The position numbers were made by a program, and so were the translations under genes. A stretch of DNA of 6,242 nucleotides from Fidelibacterota bacterium (lineage in GTDB: Bacteria; Fidelibacterota; Marinisomatia; SCGC-AAA003-L08; D37C17): assembly GCA_002704685.1 (NCBI GenBank), contig PAHD01000035.1, positions 19,501 through 25,742 on the forward strand. The letters are read 5' to 3'. Of this stretch, positions 5,549-6,242 are shown piece after piece (position 1 is the stretch's first letter; each line of letters begins with the position of its first letter). Under the pieces are notes generated by a model that searched no databases, had not been told where the DNA came from, and saw only the letters and a list, made by a program, of their open reading frames with translations.

Positions 5549-6242
5549 AAAATTTATTATAAATATTGTAAAATTTATCAGCATTCAAAGATGCTGAACC
5601 TATTAAAAAACCATCCACTTCATTAATACTTAAAATTTCAGCAGCATTATTATCATTAACGCTACCTCCATACAACAAGCATATATTACAATTATTTGTA
5701 TTAATTTCATTAATAATATTTTTTAAAAATTTATGAATAGAATAAATAGTTTCAGTATCAGCTGATTTACCAGTACCTATTGCCCAAATTGGTTCATACG
5801 CAATTATATATTCTTTTGATTCCTTAAAATCATTATTTTTAAATATTTTAATTAATTGATTTTTTAAGACTGCTTTTGTTATGCCTGACTCATTTTCATC
5901 GCTAGTTTCTCCAATACATATAATTGGATTTACAGGTGAATTATTTAAAATTTGTAGCTTACTATTAACATTTAAATCATTTTCATTAAAAAGTTCTCTT
6001 CTTTCAGAATGTCCTATAATTGAATACATACAATTTGATTCAAGTAACATTTCAAGAGAACATTCGCCTGTAAAGGCTCCATTTTCATATTCTGAAATAT
6101 TTTGAGATCCTAATAAAATAGATTTATTTGACTTTATTTTATCATATACATAATCAATATGCATAGGAGATGGACAAATAACAAGCTTACAATTTTTATC
6201 AAAGTCTTTATACAAAAAATCATTAAAATAAGAATCAATTTT
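5547..6242 (-). CDS. tpiA: triose-phosphate isomerase TpiA (5' end cut off by window)
   Basis: TpiA interconverts dihydroxyacetone phosphate and glyceraldehyde 3-phosphate in glycolysis and gluconeogenesis, in the cytoplasm. The window holds 231 residues; the frame is open to base 6242, so about 20 N-terminal residues, including the substrate-binding Lys of the NWKMN motif, lie outside. Visible motifs follow the family order: GSQNISEYENGAFTGE, IIGHSERR with the electrophilic His (codon 6009-6011), CIGET, AYEPIWAIGTG with the catalytic Glu (codon 5793-5795) and the mobile phosphate-closing loop, then LLYGGSVN and DGFLIGSASL for phosphate binding. Some surface stretches are poorly conserved, as expected for an AT-rich genome rich in Asn, Lys and Ile. 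A TTG at 6213-6215 is internal and should not be taken as the start. secG follows after 12 nt, the usual tpiA-secG pairing, so one transcript is likely. Confidence 0.97.
   Translation of the reverse strand, partial: KIDSYFNDFLYKDFDKNCKLVICPSPMHIDYVYDKIKSNKSILLGSQNISEYENGAFTGECSLEMLLESNCMYSIIGHSERRELFNENDLNVNSKLQILNNSPVNPIICIGETSDENESGITKAVLKNQLIKIFKNNDFKESKEYIIAYEPIWAIGTGKSADTETIYSIHKFLKNIINEINTNNCNICLLYGGSVNDNNAAEILSINEVDGFLIGSASLNADKFYNIYNKF

Noticed and set aside
5881..6105. A 74-codon plus-strand reading frame opposite tpiA
   Set aside because: It is antisense to conserved TpiA active-site sequence and has no independent support.
6213..6215. TTG as the true start of tpiA, making a complete 222-residue protein
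   Set aside because: The frame stays open to the window edge and TpiA normally has about 20 more residues with the catalytic-site Lys, so the gene is simply cut by the window.
1..6242. Mobile element, CRISPR array, riboswitch or defence system
   Set aside because: No direct repeats, terminal inverted repeats, transposase or integrase motifs, or long leader regions were seen; genes fill nearly all of the window. The tRNA shows no duplicated 3' end within the window to suggest an integration site.

Overview
This window is a compact, strongly AT-rich bacterial segment in which every supported gene lies on the minus strand. Read in the direction of transcription (high to low coordinates) the order is: tpiA (5' end cut off by the window), secG, tRNA-Leu(GAG), an exported TPR-repeat protein, a HAD-family phosphatase, acpS, a bifunctional NAD(P)H-hydrate repair enzyme (nnr), a small VanZ-like membrane protein, and murA (3' end cut off by the window). 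Intergenic gaps are 2 to 19 nt, and three junctions overlap (4, 11 and 8 nt). No non-coding stretch approaches 300 bases, no terminator hairpin is visible, and there is no sign of a mobile element, repeat array, CRISPR or integration event.

Organism: the base composition is very low in GC by eye. MurA points to a peptidoglycan-making bacterium. The tRNA gene does not encode its 3' CCA, which argues against gammaproteobacteria such as E. coli. The order secG then tRNA-Leu(GAG) is nevertheless the same as secG-leuU in E. coli. I cannot assign a phylum; a low-GC Gram-negative lineage such as a spirochaete or a relative of the deltaproteobacterial groups is a guess, not a result.

Layout: 5547-6242 is glycolysis (triose-phosphate isomerase). 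5175-5534 is the SecYEG subunit SecG. 5083-5167 is the tRNA, wedged 7 nt after secG and 19 nt before the next gene. 3780-5063 is an exported TPR protein with a strong Shine-Dalgarno directly after the tRNA. 3081-3761, 2731-3078 and 1268-2734 form a tight metabolic trio: a HAD hydrolase, activation of acyl carrier protein, and repair of damaged NAD(P)H. 916-1278 and 1-923 are a VanZ-like protein and MurA, translationally coupled to the preceding genes.

The genes look like a housekeeping superoperon rather than one dedicated system. Themes shared by neighbours are cofactor and metabolite maintenance (acpS, nnr, possibly the HAD protein) and the cell envelope (secG, the TPR protein, the VanZ-like protein, murA). 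I did not find convincing evidence of a novel defence, mobile or regulatory system. The more interesting points are the conserved secG/tRNA-Leu linkage, the tRNA placed immediately before a ribosome binding site, the divergent motifs in the Nnr dehydratase domain, and a pattern of non-ATG starts paired with strong ribosome binding sites.
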